Origin: JBOFSQ01 sp051651625
Lineage (GTDB): Bacteria > Planctomycetota > Planctomycetia > Pirellulales > Thermoguttaceae
DNA: 64,000 bases
Direction of reading: 5' to 3'
Assembly: GCA_051651625.1 (NCBI GenBank)
Contig: JBOFSQ010000108.1
Coordinates: 18,681 to 82,680 of the forward strand
Shown here: piece after piece, positions 53,499 through 61,846 of the stretch
Layout of the letters: each line of letters opens with the position of its first letter
Position numbering within the stretch: position 1 is the stretch's first letter
Position numbers and translations under genes: made by a program
The notes under the pieces: model-generated
Told to the model about the DNA's origin: nothing
What the model saw: the letters and a program-made list of their open reading frames with translations, nothing else
The model's database searches: none

Positions 53499-54932
53499 AT
53501 GTCTTGTCCTCAAGTGGCGATAGTTGGGCGTCCCAATGTTGGGAAGTCTAGTCTTTTTAATTGGCTTATTGGTCAGCGAGTTAGCATCGTCGATCCGACG
53601 GCGGGGGTGACGCGCGATCGCGTTACGTTCTTGCTCGACCTCGCTCCCGACACGCCGCAAGCGGTCTCGCAGCGAGAAGAGCGACGGATGTCGGACAACG
53701 ACGAACCGTTTGAAACAACGAAGTATATCGAACTTGTCGATACCGGCGGAATCGGAATCGTCGATGATGACGACCTCTCTGATCACGTCGAGGCGCAGAT
53801 TCACTTTGCCATCGAAAGGGCGAGTCTGGTGCTCTTCGTTGTCGATTCCAAAGAAGGGATCACGCCGCTCGATGCAGTCGTCGCCGACCGACTTCGCAAG
53901 ATGACGTGTCCGATTCTGCTCGTCGCCAACAAGTGCGACTGCGAAAACGACGAGCGAAACGCACAAGAGTTTCACGCACTCGGTTGGGACGTGATCACCG
54001 TCAGTGCGAAACAGAAACGTGGTCGCGTAAACTTGATGGAAGAGGTTGAGAAAACGCTCGACGCGACGTGCGGGTTCGACGCTGTTGAGCCGGAAGATGC
54101 CGTGATGAAGGTCGCCATCGTTGGACGCCGAAATGTCGGCAAGAGTACGTTCATCAATTCGCTGGCCCGCGAAGATCGCGTCATTGTTAGTCCGATCCCC
54201 GGAACGACGCGCGACAGCATCGACGTTCGGTTCGAGATGGACGGCAAAACGTTCGTCGCCATCGACACGCCGGGTTTTCAACGTCGCCGCGAAGGGAAGT
54301 CGAACGTTGAGTTCTACAGCACCGTCCGTGGCGAACAGAGTATTCAGCGGGCCGATGTCGTTCTGCTTTTCTTCGACGCTTCGCAGCGTGTCAGCCAGCT
54401 CGACAAAAAACTTGCAAACTTCATTGAACAAGCGATGAAGCCGTGTATTTTTGTTGTCAATAAGTGGGACTTGATGGCGAAAGAATCAATGCCGACCGAG
54501 GAGTGGGGCGAGTATTTGCGCGAACAGTTTCCGGGGCTGGCGTATGTTCCGATAGCGTTTGTGACGGGACTCGTTGGCAAGAACATTCATCGTGTTATGA
54601 GTCATGCGATGATGCTTTTCAAGCAGTCGCGTGCGCGTGTCTCGACGCCGGAACTAAACAAACTCGTCGCGGCTGCACTCGATCACAATCCGCCGCCGCT
54701 GCACTATCACCATCGGCCAAAGGTCTACTACGCGACGCAAGTAACGACGCAGCCGCCAACGATTGTGTTGTTCTCAAACATGCCCGACGCCTTCTCGCAA
54801 CCATATCACCGCTACTTACTCGGCATACTCCGCGACGAACTGCCGTTCGGCGAAGTACCGATCCGACTCGTCTTCCGCAAACGCGGTTCCGACGACAGCA
54901 ACGAGACTATCGAAAAGAAACGCAAAACGTAG
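53499..54932 (+). CDS. der: ribosome biogenesis GTPase Der (EngA)
   Basis: The protein has 477 residues with two tandem GTPase domains: GRPNVGKSSLFN, DTGGIGI and NKCD; then GRRNVGKSTFINS, DTPGF and NKWD. A C-terminal KH-like domain follows (PPPLHYHHRPKVYYATQV). The first domain has an insertion of about 25 residues after switch I (SQREERRMSDNDEPFETT). It is essential for 50S assembly. Confidence 0.96.
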   Translation: MSCPQVAIVGRPNVGKSSLFNWLIGQRVSIVDPTAGVTRDRVTFLLDLAPDTPQAVSQREERRMSDNDEPFETTKYIELVDTGGIGIVDDDDLSDHVEAQIHFAIERASLVLFVVDSKEGITPLDAVVADRLRKMTCPILLVANKCDCENDERNAQEFHALGWDVITVSAKQKRGRVNLMEEVEKTLDATCGFDAVEPEDAVMKVAIVGRRNVGKSTFINSLAREDRVIVSPIPGTTRDSIDVRFEMDGKTFVAIDTPGFQRRREGKSNVEFYSTVRGEQSIQRADVVLLFFDASQRVSQLDKKLANFIEQAMKPCIFVVNKWDLMAKESMPTEEWGEYLREQFPGLAYVPIAFVTGLVGKNIHRVMSHAMMLFKQSRARVSTPELNKLVAAALDHNPPPLHYHHRPKVYYATQVTTQPPTIVLFSNMPDAFSQPYHRYLLGILRDELPFGEVPIRLVFRKRGSDDSNETIEKKRKT

Positions 54933-55048
54933 GCATACTCAAGACGGTCGAACAAGCTGCACTCAACGTCCAGTAGGGCAGCCCGCATTGTTTTCCCACA
55001 TTTCCTACACCCACAGCTTTTCTCGCAAAAAAAGGTATTGCCTGTTTT

Positions 55049-55281
55049 GTTATGGCTTGATGGGAATCGCTGCTTGGATATACTAAGTTATCAATACACA
55101 ATTGCATGGGGGGGTTATGGCTTGATGGGAATCGCTGCTTGGATATACTAATGTCGTTGGCGTCAAAAGCGAAATGTTTGTTATGGCTTGATGGGAATCG
55201 CTGCTTGGATATACTACAATGACAATCACCATCACACAAAATCGGTTATGGCTTGATGGGAATCGCTGCTTGGATATACTA
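55049..55281 (+). CRISPR. type II-C CRISPR array, 4 repeats and 3 spacers
   Basis: Four identical 37-bp repeats start at 55049, 55114, 55180 and 55245 (first bases GTTATGGCTTGATGGGAATC, last bases GCTGCTTGGATATACTA). Spacers are 28, 29 and 28 bp. Each repeat contains TTGATG (repeat bases 9-14), 16 bases, then TATACT (31-36), a sigma-70-like promoter pointing into the next spacer. This matches the repeat-embedded promoters known in Neisseria-type II-C systems and implies crRNAs transcribed on the plus strand, convergent with the cas genes. No degenerate repeat was found at either end. Confidence 0.97.
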
Positions 55282-55328
55282 CCTCATCAGCAAGTCCTGT
55301 AAATTGTGCGGTTTGGAGTGGTTTTTCG

Positions 55329-55673
55329 TCAGAAAAAAGCGAGTTGTGGTTGTGGCATTTCGTTTGGTTCCCACCGTTTTCCGACGTAGTTTTCCATTTT
55401 GGAGAACTGTCGTTCGGTGAGCGTCATGACGCGAACGTGTCCGTGGGACGGGAGCGACTGGCGGATTTCGGCGCGGTGTTTTTGCGCGAGTTCTTCGCTT
55501 GCGCAGAAGCGCGCGTAGACCGAGAACTGGAGCATCGTGAAACCGTTCTCCAGCAGCATTTTGCGAAAGCGCGAATAGACTCTGCGGTCGCGTTTCGTCT
55601 TCACCGGCAAGTCAAACATCGCCACGAGCCACACGGAATTGTACCCCGAACAGGTGTAGATTTGTCTTGGCAT
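55329..55673 (-). CDS. cas2: CRISPR-associated endoribonuclease-fold Cas2
   Basis: The protein has 114 residues; the start at 55673 (MPRQIYTCSGYNSVWLVAMF) has GGGAG 7 bases upstream. The longer frame to 55706 is rejected. The ferredoxin-like core shows FDLPVKTKRDRRVYSRFRKML, LENGFTMLQFSVYARFC and RVMTLTERQF, typical of type II Cas2. It is the structural partner of Cas1 in spacer integration. It is last in the cas9-cas1-cas2 operon, 69 bp after cas1. Confidence 0.95.
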   Translation of the reverse strand: MPRQIYTCSGYNSVWLVAMFDLPVKTKRDRRVYSRFRKMLLENGFTMLQFSVYARFCASEELAQKHRAEIRQSLPSHGHVRVMTLTERQFSKMENYVGKRWEPNEMPQPQLAFF

Positions 55674-55742
55674 AGCTGCACTCCCTGTGACGAGTATAGC
55701 TTGCAAGTTCGGTGCGTGTGTGAGATTTTTTTCGCCAGTGAT

Positions 55743-56651
55743 TCAAAACTTTGGCAGAACCAAATCGCGTTGCGTCTGCGCGAACACATGCCCAAGCGAC
55801 GCTGCCAAATGAGTCGCCGTTTCAAAGAGCGTGAGGTTTTCTTCTCCCACGCAATAACGTCGCTGCGTAAGTGACTCAATCAGAAATTGCTTCGTCTCTT
55901 TTTCGAGCGAGTTGCCCAGTTTCGCATCGCGCAAAAGGGTAGCGACAGCGGCATCGACGAGCGGGCGAAACGGCTCCATCAAGTCATCGGCGAGGCAGAA
56001 TGAATTGTACTTGTTGCAGTGATGTAGACCGACCGACGGCAAAAGCCCTGTCGCCACAATCGCACGCGCAATCACCGCACGCAACACCGCGTAGCCGTAG
56101 TTGAGTGCAACGTTAACAGCGTCGCCCGATTCGTTGTCGCGGCGAAAGTTGTGACGCATTTCAAAGTCGGTTTTGAAAAGTGCGCGCCAGTATTTCTGTG
56201 CGGCTTGGGCTTCGATGTTACTCGTGTCGCCACTCTTGACGCGCTCCACCATCGCTGCAATTCCGCCGTCGCTGCCCGTCCACGACGAGAGCAGTTGTGC
56301 TTGGTGTGAAACTTTCGCGCGAATAATCTGCTGCCAAAGACGTTTCCGCGTCTGCACACTCGCACGAATCTGCGAGTCGATGCGACGCTTTTGTAAGTGA
56401 TGCGCTGCCAGCGGCAGATACATTCCGCACGGCGTCATCTTCGAGTCGCACGCTACAAGCGTACCGCCGTGAACGGCGATCTGTTCCAAAACGCTCTGCG
56501 TAAACGTCACCTGCCGATGCGCAACGATGATGCAAGCAATGTCGCTCATCGGAAGCGAAAGTGGCGGCACGCCTTCACGCTCAATCACAAGATTTTGTAA
56601 CCGAACATGCAACGCCGCGCCATTTGAAAAGTCGAGAATATGGTGTGTCAT
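55743..56651 (-). CDS. cas1: CRISPR integrase Cas1 (type II)
   Basis: The protein has 302 residues. Catalytic residues fit Glu about 147 (NIEAQAAQKYWRALF), His about 210 (LPSVGLHHCNKYNSFCLADD) and Glu about 226 (DLMEPFRPLVD). Type II Cas1 starts like this (HHILDFSNGAALHVR). It integrates new spacers with Cas2. The start lies 9 bp after the cas9 stop. There is no csn2 or cas4, which defines subtype II-C. Confidence 0.96.
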   Translation of the reverse strand: MTHHILDFSNGAALHVRLQNLVIEREGVPPLSLPMSDIACIIVAHRQVTFTQSVLEQIAVHGGTLVACDSKMTPCGMYLPLAAHHLQKRRIDSQIRASVQTRKRLWQQIIRAKVSHQAQLLSSWTGSDGGIAAMVERVKSGDTSNIEAQAAQKYWRALFKTDFEMRHNFRRDNESGDAVNVALNYGYAVLRAVIARAIVATGLLPSVGLHHCNKYNSFCLADDLMEPFRPLVDAAVATLLRDAKLGNSLEKETKQFLIESLTQRRYCVGEENLTLFETATHLAASLGHVFAQTQRDLVLPKF

Positions 56652-56660
56652 GCTGCACCA

Positions 56661-59600
56661 TCAATCATTCGCCGGATGTATCTCGCCAAGATGATCGACA
56701 AAAACTTTGAATGCCTTGCCACCTTTCAAAGTGTTGATCGATGGTTTCGTGCCAGATTCTTTCTCGACATCTTTCGATGTTCTGGCATCATTGTGTCGGC
56801 TTATCAGGATACGCTGTCCCGATATGCTGCGCACACGCCAAAGAGTGAAGGTCCCGTCGTTATTCCGAACATTGAGGAACTCGCCACCGGTCAGTGAAAA
56901 CTTGAATCGCTTTCCGCTACCGTGGTCGCGTTGGACGACAGGTTCTTTGTGTTTTACTCGTTGATACGCATCAAACATAGTGACGGGAAATCCTTTCCAT
57001 TCTTTCTCGTTCCCGTTTTTATCGAGCACGGCGACGACTTCCATGTGGTGGTTGCTGCCGGGTGTGACGTGACGTTCGCTGACTTTGCCGCGTGCGAGCG
57101 TCATTGTCGTTTTGGAGACGTTAACGCGCACCTTCTTGATCGGAATCTTTCGCCCGTCGTGCGCAGTCATGAATGGTAGATTTTTTTCGTCGGCAAAGAC
57201 TTTGTTTGCGGCACCGCCTTGCAGTTTGTCCCTCACCATCTCGCGGATTGTGGCGTCGATGATATTGCCGACATCTTTTGCCGAAAGCGCGGTGAGCGGT
57301 TTGCGAATGACGTGCGTAATTCCCGCAGAATCGTCATCGTCTGCAACCGCTCCATCCACCGCCACCGCTTGCTGCGACGACTTGGGGATTCCGTAGTTGC
57401 TCTCTTGGTGCAGCGGCCCACTCACCTGTTTGTCGGCACGATACGAGACATTAATTTCCGCCACCGCTTGGGCAACGTCGCTGTAAAAACCGTTCCACGG
57501 TTGCGCGATTTCTGACGCATCATATCGCCGCCGACTGTGCGTCGCTTCGGACTTTGCGGCGGCGCGTTCGAGCATTTGGATCGTCTTTGCGTCGCAGCAC
57601 GCAATAACCACCGCGTCAACGGCGTGATGGCGGTGGTCGTCGCGGCTCTTTTCGTTGCCATCGTTTAAGATTTTGTTGAGTTCCCACTCGCTGCGCAGCA
57701 CCGAAGTTGCCATCCCAGTTGAGACTTGAATCCGTCGTGTGCCGTCTGCATCAATAAGTCCACCGTAGAGACACGCCAAGTATTGCGTCGCCTGCTTTGA
57801 GATGTATCGCGTGTCGCTCAACATTTTCTCTGCGAACCCTTCGGGGATTTTGTCCATCAAGAACCGCCGCTTCTTCGCTTCCGCCGTTTTGCCTTGAAAC
57901 CGCTCGACACGCGCGATGACTTCTTCCCACTTCTGCTTGTCGCCCGAATACGCTTCAAACGGCGTCTGATTCTTTTTGACGTGACGATTCTCTTCGTGAT
58001 AGCAGAGCGTCTTGTTGGCGAAAGAATTGTCCAGCGAACGACTCAATGGCAAGATGTGCTCGATGTCGAACTGCGACTGGTCTCCGAGTAGACTTTGCGG
58101 CGTAATCGTTCTGCCAGTGTACGGACACTCCCAACCGCATTCATCCGCCAGCAACATTTTCACAATGTCGGTTGGCTTGGGATCAGCAATTCCCATCTCA
58201 CGGATTATATCGTTTCGTGCCCTCTCGCGTTTCGTTTCTTGCGCTCGCATGTCCCGGCTTCGGTCTTCGCGTTCTTTGCGCCCTTTTTTCATGTCGCGTG
58301 CAAGTTCAACGCGAATTGCTGCTGGCTTTCCGTACTTACGAATGATCGCATTGACGACTTTTCGCATCTCGGTAAGCGTGCGAATGACGACCGGGTTGTT
58401 GAGCAGCGGCACAACTTTTTTGAGCGGCGGAAGCAAGTCACACGACGCCGGCGGTTTCTGGTCGCCGTAAACCTCCTTGCGTGCCGTGGCGAATTGGAGA
58501 TGCTTATCGCGCATCAGCGGCAAGAGTTTTCCAATCGCGCGACTTGAGAGCGAGCCGTAATCCGCTTCGAGTGGCATTTCCGCCAATTTGTGTGCTAAAT
58601 TGTGGTCAAAATCAAAAACTTTCGCCAGACGTTTTGCGAGAGTGTCTTCGTTTTGAAATTGCAACATTTCGCTGACGAGTTGTTCTTGGCGTTCGGTCGG
58701 CACTGCATCCCAACGTTCGCGGCCAAGAACTTCAACGATTCGCGCGACTGTCGTATTTCCTTTGAGCTTTTTCTCGCCGCCCGCTTCGAGATTGAACTTG
58801 ATAGGACTGCTCTTGCTCGGCTTGAGTCCTATCGCTTTCGCCACCTGCGGAAACGTGAGCGACTCGGCGTATTCCATTGCGTTTGCAAGCAGAGCCGCTT
58901 CTTGCGTGGTGAGTGAACGTTCTGAAACCATCGGCGCGAGAATACGGAGGTCGAGAATCTTCTGCCAATATCGAAACCGCTGTGCCGCAAGCGACGCCAT
59001 CTGTGCGCGACGTTGACCTTTTTCGAGTTCGCACATCCCGATCAGTCCTTTCTGCGACTTGAGCGGACGCTGAAAGAAAATCGCGCTATAGATCGCGGCG
59101 CGAAGTGACAGTTCATTTCGCGTCGTTTCTTTCTTCTTGCGGTTGTAACGCGGCTGCGAAATGGTTTGCGAGAAGATTTTCGGATGAAACTTTTCTTGGG
59201 CGTTGCAGATTTTCTCGAACTCTTCCTTGAACATCTTTCGCGCTGTCCACCGCGCGCGAATCCGTTTTTCGTCGGGATTTGTCGTGGCGAAGTATTCGCC
59301 GATTGTGCGTGCGCCTGCGTCGTCGATCAGTTTTGCCAGATCGCTGATGCCTTGCTTCACTACGCCTTGTTCTTCGTCTTTCTTGCCAGTCGCTTTTTTG
59401 TTACTCAAAAATCCGCGCCGCTGAACGAGGTGCATCAGCGCGCGACCGAGAGAGTAGGGCGGTAGTTTGTGATCGAGGGCGAGTGTTCGCAAGATGTACG
59501 GGAAGACTTGCGCGGCGACGTGTGGATCGTTTTGGATGCGGTCGATTTCCGTACCGAACTCTTGCCGAATGGAGACTTGCAATTCGGCATCGAGTTTTTG

Positions 59601-59957
59601 CAGGATTGCGGTTCGCTGTTCTGGCGTTTTGCTTTCACCTTGCGGCAGGAGTCCTGCGCGCTGTAGAATGTGGAACAGTTTTGTGGCACGTCTTGTGCGT
59701 CGCCAAAACTGTCGTCGTGCAAGTCTTGCTTCGCGGCGTGTGGTTGCGCGCGAAACGTCTTCACCATCTCGAATCGCGTCCTCGTCGCTTTTCTTAACTT
59801 GTGGAGATGATTTTGTACCACTCTCAAAACATCGTGCGCCGAGTTTGAGTTTGATACCGCTCCCTTCGTCAGGGATGATCGCCCAGCCAACAGACTGGAC
59901 TCCCAAGTCGAGACCCAAAACGTAACTACCAGCAGACGACGCCCCCGATGCAGCCAT
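56661..59957 (-). CDS. cas9: Cas9 endonuclease, type II-C
   Basis: The protein has 1098 residues from ATG 59957, preceded by AAGGAG at 7 bases. The open frame continues upstream to 60122, but only through the duplicated DNA in the wrong register. RuvC-I is GSYVLGLDLGVQSVGWAII (Asp17). An Arg-rich bridge helix follows (RREARLARRQFWRRTRR). RuvC-II is AIRVELARDM (Glu about 549), HNH is FDIEHILPLSRS (His about 633) with CPYTGR, and RuvC-III is HRHHAVDAVVIACC (about 778). All catalytic residues are present. The compact size fits II-C. Confidence 0.98.
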   Translation of the reverse strand: MAASGASSAGSYVLGLDLGVQSVGWAIIPDEGSGIKLKLGARCFESGTKSSPQVKKSDEDAIRDGEDVSRATTRREARLARRQFWRRTRRATKLFHILQRAGLLPQGESKTPEQRTAILQKLDAELQVSIRQEFGTEIDRIQNDPHVAAQVFPYILRTLALDHKLPPYSLGRALMHLVQRRGFLSNKKATGKKDEEQGVVKQGISDLAKLIDDAGARTIGEYFATTNPDEKRIRARWTARKMFKEEFEKICNAQEKFHPKIFSQTISQPRYNRKKKETTRNELSLRAAIYSAIFFQRPLKSQKGLIGMCELEKGQRRAQMASLAAQRFRYWQKILDLRILAPMVSERSLTTQEAALLANAMEYAESLTFPQVAKAIGLKPSKSSPIKFNLEAGGEKKLKGNTTVARIVEVLGRERWDAVPTERQEQLVSEMLQFQNEDTLAKRLAKVFDFDHNLAHKLAEMPLEADYGSLSSRAIGKLLPLMRDKHLQFATARKEVYGDQKPPASCDLLPPLKKVVPLLNNPVVIRTLTEMRKVVNAIIRKYGKPAAIRVELARDMKKGRKEREDRSRDMRAQETKRERARNDIIREMGIADPKPTDIVKMLLADECGWECPYTGRTITPQSLLGDQSQFDIEHILPLSRSLDNSFANKTLCYHEENRHVKKNQTPFEAYSGDKQKWEEVIARVERFQGKTAEAKKRRFLMDKIPEGFAEKMLSDTRYISKQATQYLACLYGGLIDADGTRRIQVSTGMATSVLRSEWELNKILNDGNEKSRDDHRHHAVDAVVIACCDAKTIQMLERAAAKSEATHSRRRYDASEIAQPWNGFYSDVAQAVAEINVSYRADKQVSGPLHQESNYGIPKSSQQAVAVDGAVADDDDSAGITHVIRKPLTALSAKDVGNIIDATIREMVRDKLQGGAANKVFADEKNLPFMTAHDGRKIPIKKVRVNVSKTTMTLARGKVSERHVTPGSNHHMEVVAVLDKNGNEKEWKGFPVTMFDAYQRVKHKEPVVQRDHGSGKRFKFSLTGGEFLNVRNNDGTFTLWRVRSISGQRILISRHNDARTSKDVEKESGTKPSINTLKGGKAFKVFVDHLGEIHPAND

Positions 59958-60097
59958 GATAAAACTCCTTGACGCAGACGGACAAGATGATCGCCCAGCC
60001 AACAGACTGGACTCCCAAGTCGAGACCCAAAACGTAACTACCAGCAGACGACGCCCCCGATGCAGCCATGATAAAACTCCTTGACGCAGACGGACAA
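59874..60097. repeat. perfect 112-bp tandem duplication across the cas9 start
   Basis: 59874-59985 and 59986-60097 are identical. Each unit carries the cas9 ribosome site, ATG and first 28 codons. Because 112 is not a multiple of 3, the upstream copy is out of frame with Cas9. Perfect identity implies a recent event or assembly error. Confidence 0.95.
59926..60069 (-). CDS. decoy leader ORF created by the duplication
   Basis: The upstream copy's ATG (60069) has the same AAGGAG site as cas9 and encodes a 47-residue peptide. The first 28 residues equal Cas9's N-terminus (through VQSVGWAII), then it shifts to LSVCVKEFYHG and stops 29 bases past the true cas9 ATG. If the mRNA starts at the -10 at 60122, ribosomes meet this ORF first. 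It may lower or couple Cas9 translation. The peptide itself is unlikely to be functional. Confidence 0.55.
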   Translation of the reverse strand: MAASGASSAGSYVLGLDLGVQSVGWAIILSVCVKEFYHGCIGGVVCW

Positions 60098-60121
60098 TTC
60101 GTAACGCAAACCTCGCTGGCA

Positions 60122-60127
60122 ATTATA
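60122..60127 (-). promoter_or_regulatory. predicted cas9 -10 element
   Basis: On the minus strand this reads TATAAT exactly, 52 bases upstream of the first duplicated ATG. The -35 is poor. Transcripts from here include both duplication copies. Confidence 0.5.
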
Positions 60128-60153
60128 GCTTACACAAGTGGCAGTGGTAGGGC

Positions 60154-60181
60154 TTGACGTTTTTTGTTTTCCCGCGACAAT
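60154..60181 (+). promoter_or_regulatory. predicted tracrRNA promoter
   Basis: TTGACG (60154-60159), 16 bases, GACAAT (60176-60181). A start about 7 bases on (60188) falls exactly at the anti-repeat. Confidence 0.7.
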
Positions 60182-60187
60182 GCCTCG

Positions 60188-60298
60188 CGTATATCCAAGC
60201 AGCGATTGTTACCCAACTTGTCATAGTAAGTAACTTTTGCTTGCGCAAGGCGACGCTTTCATAGCGACCTTAGCCTGTCCCTGTGGCAGGCTTTTTTT
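60188..60298 (+). ncRNA. tracrRNA of the type II-C system
   Basis: 60189-60207 (GTATATCCAAGCAGCGATT) is perfectly complementary to repeat bases 17-35. 60212-60227 (CCCAACTTGTCATAGT) pairs imperfectly with repeat bases 1-16, leaving a small bulge as in known dual guide RNAs. Hairpins follow: CTTGCGCAAG (60240-60249), CGCT/AGCG (60254-60266) and a terminator AGCCTG...CAGGCT with seven T (60272-60298). It is divergent from cas9, the usual place for II-C tracrRNA. Its length is about 110 nt. Confidence 0.9.
60272..60298 (+). terminator. intrinsic terminator of tracrRNA
   Basis: The stem AGCCTG/CAGGCT has a 9-base loop followed by TTTTTTT. Confidence 0.85.
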
Positions 60299-60378
60299 AT
60301 GCGCAGTGTTGTCCGGTGAAGAATCCGTTTGATGACGCAGCTCCGCACGGCTTCACCGTGCTACAAACACCAAGTCGC

Positions 60379-60407
60379 AACCGAACATAATAAACATTAT
60401 CGGACGT
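60379..60407. other. dif-like XerC/XerD site, probable attachment site of the filamentous prophage
   Basis: The core reads AACATAATAAACATTAT (60384-60400). The E. coli dif complement contains AACATAATATACATTAT at the same place, a 16/17 match. The layout is two 11-bp arms (ACCGAACATAA and TTATCGGACGT) around a 6-bp centre TAAACA. It lies 35 bp before the phage replication gene. Filamentous phages such as CTX-phi integrate at dif through host XerCD. Confidence 0.65.
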
Positions 60408-60441
60408 TGGTAGGTGCAAGCAAGTGTGAAAGGATTCGCAC

Positions 60442-61827
60442 ATGGCACATGACGTTGTTGCATCTCTTGAAGCTCGTTACGAGTACTCGATAGGCTCTAC
60501 GCTTGTCGGTGACCTCCTTGGATTGAACGAGGAGTTTAGCGACGATCCGAACACTCCCTCTGCGTCCCTGCAACGCAGTGAAGCGACGCAGAGTGATGGC
60601 GGGTCTTCGGACTGTTCCCCCTGTTCACTATCAGGGGGGTCTCAAACCGTAGACGATGCCCCGGTGCCTTCCGTCGGTGGTTACGATGGCGGCACGACCG
60701 TCGGGTTTGCTGGCGTCTGGGCGGAAGCGAATTTTTGTGCGCTTCGGTCTGCATTGGACAAGGCGCGTACTCTTCCCGAAGGTCAACGTGTGGTTGAGTT
60801 TGGTGCTGGCGAACCGTGGGACGTGTTCCCGCACGGTGCGGGTGCTGGTGCGAACGGTGGCATTTTCTACCGCTGGGTTGTGGAACGCGAAGGAACGAAA
60901 ATCTATTTCCACGAATCGCCGGTTGCTATACCGGGCGTGCAAGCGGTGCGCGTTCGCTACGGTGCGATTCATCTGGCCAAGGTTGGCCTGTATGCTGCGC
61001 ACGAAGAGATCGTTGATCTGCTCACTGGTCTTGGCTTCAGCATAGAGACCGAGACTTTATCTCGTGCCGATTTGCATGTGACTTGCGGCGGTATGACGGT
61101 TGACGAGATCGTCCGTCTCATTTTCACCGACCATTTCACTGCACGTGCACGCAAGGACGCATTCCATCGTGGCGGTGGTGGTGCGCGTAAGTTTACGGGT
61201 TACGAGTTGGGCCGTGGTATTCGCCTTCGTATCTACGACAAGTTTCAAGAAATTAAAGACAATCGCAACGAAGTCGCTCTTGCGGTGTTGACCGACATGT
61301 TCGGTGGTTCTCTTCCCGAAGAGATGACGCGCATAGAGTATCAGTTACCGCGCGAAGTTTTGAAGGAAATGGACATAGACACGGTTTCCGATTTGCGTGA
61401 TTCGGAAGTATCGCTTGTGGAATACTTAACCGCGCAGTGGTTCCGGTTACTTTCTGCGCCGCGAAGCGAGACTGGGAATACATCTCGGCAGTCGTTGCAT
61501 CCTCTCTGGGAGAAAGTGCGAGTAGCTTTCCAGCGGTTTTTTGACGGGACTGGCAAGTCGATTTCTCGTGCGAGTGGGAAGATTTCTTGTGATGCGGACG
61601 ATCTCATTGCACAAGCGGCGGGTTGTTTGGCGAGTGCACTTGCGCAAAGTGAGGGCATTGTTTCGGATGGCCGTTTGTTTCTCGAGTTGGTTTCGGATCG
61701 TCTCAAGGAACGGATCGCAAAGATACTTCATCGCAACGTTGAGCGTGCGGAACGTTTCGCTCGTTCCATTGGTGTAGACGTTGCGGACATTGTGCGGCGG
61801 TCGCGCAATGTACCGATTGTTTCATAA
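60442..61827 (+). CDS. RstA-like replication initiation protein of a filamentous phage
   Basis: The protein has 461 residues; AAAGGA lies 7 bases before the ATG. After a Ser-rich, poorly conserved N-terminus, residues about 95-330 show the Rep_trans/RstA pattern: SRADLHVTC (208-215), GRGIRLRIYDKFQEI (258-271) and TRIEYQLPREVL (296-307). These motifs are the rolling-circle initiator core of inoviruses and related plasmids. It should nick the double-stranded form to start rolling-circle replication. It is first in a plus-strand run of phage-like genes. Confidence 0.75.
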   Translation: MAHDVVASLEARYEYSIGSTLVGDLLGLNEEFSDDPNTPSASLQRSEATQSDGGSSDCSPCSLSGGSQTVDDAPVPSVGGYDGGTTVGFAGVWAEANFCALRSALDKARTLPEGQRVVEFGAGEPWDVFPHGAGAGANGGIFYRWVVEREGTKIYFHESPVAIPGVQAVRVRYGAIHLAKVGLYAAHEEIVDLLTGLGFSIETETLSRADLHVTCGGMTVDEIVRLIFTDHFTARARKDAFHRGGGGARKFTGYELGRGIRLRIYDKFQEIKDNRNEVALAVLTDMFGGSLPEEMTRIEYQLPREVLKEMDIDTVSDLRDSEVSLVEYLTAQWFRLLSAPRSETGNTSRQSLHPLWEKVRVAFQRFFDGTGKSISRASGKISCDADDLIAQAAGCLASALAQSEGIVSDGRLFLELVSDRLKERIAKILHRNVERAERFARSIGVDVADIVRRSRNVPIVS

Positions 61828-61846
61828 TCAAAAACAAAGGGGAGTC

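Noticed and set aside
56661..60122. A 1153-residue Cas9 starting at 60122
   Set aside because: The extra 55 codons read the duplicated start region out of register (MPARFALRIV...), resemble no Cas9 and would start at TTG. ATG 59957 has a strong ribosome site and gives the canonical RuvC-I N-terminus.
60442..61827. Reading the initiator as a plasmid Rep and the region as an integrated plasmid
   Set aside because: Rep_trans proteins do occur in plasmids, but the 50-residue coat protein, tiny TM proteins and Gly-linker adhesin in order favour a filamentous phage.
61781..61846. Upstream ATG for the small zinc-ribbon protein
   Set aside because: It lies inside the initiator gene; the ATG at 61847 has a perfect ribosome site just after the initiator stop.
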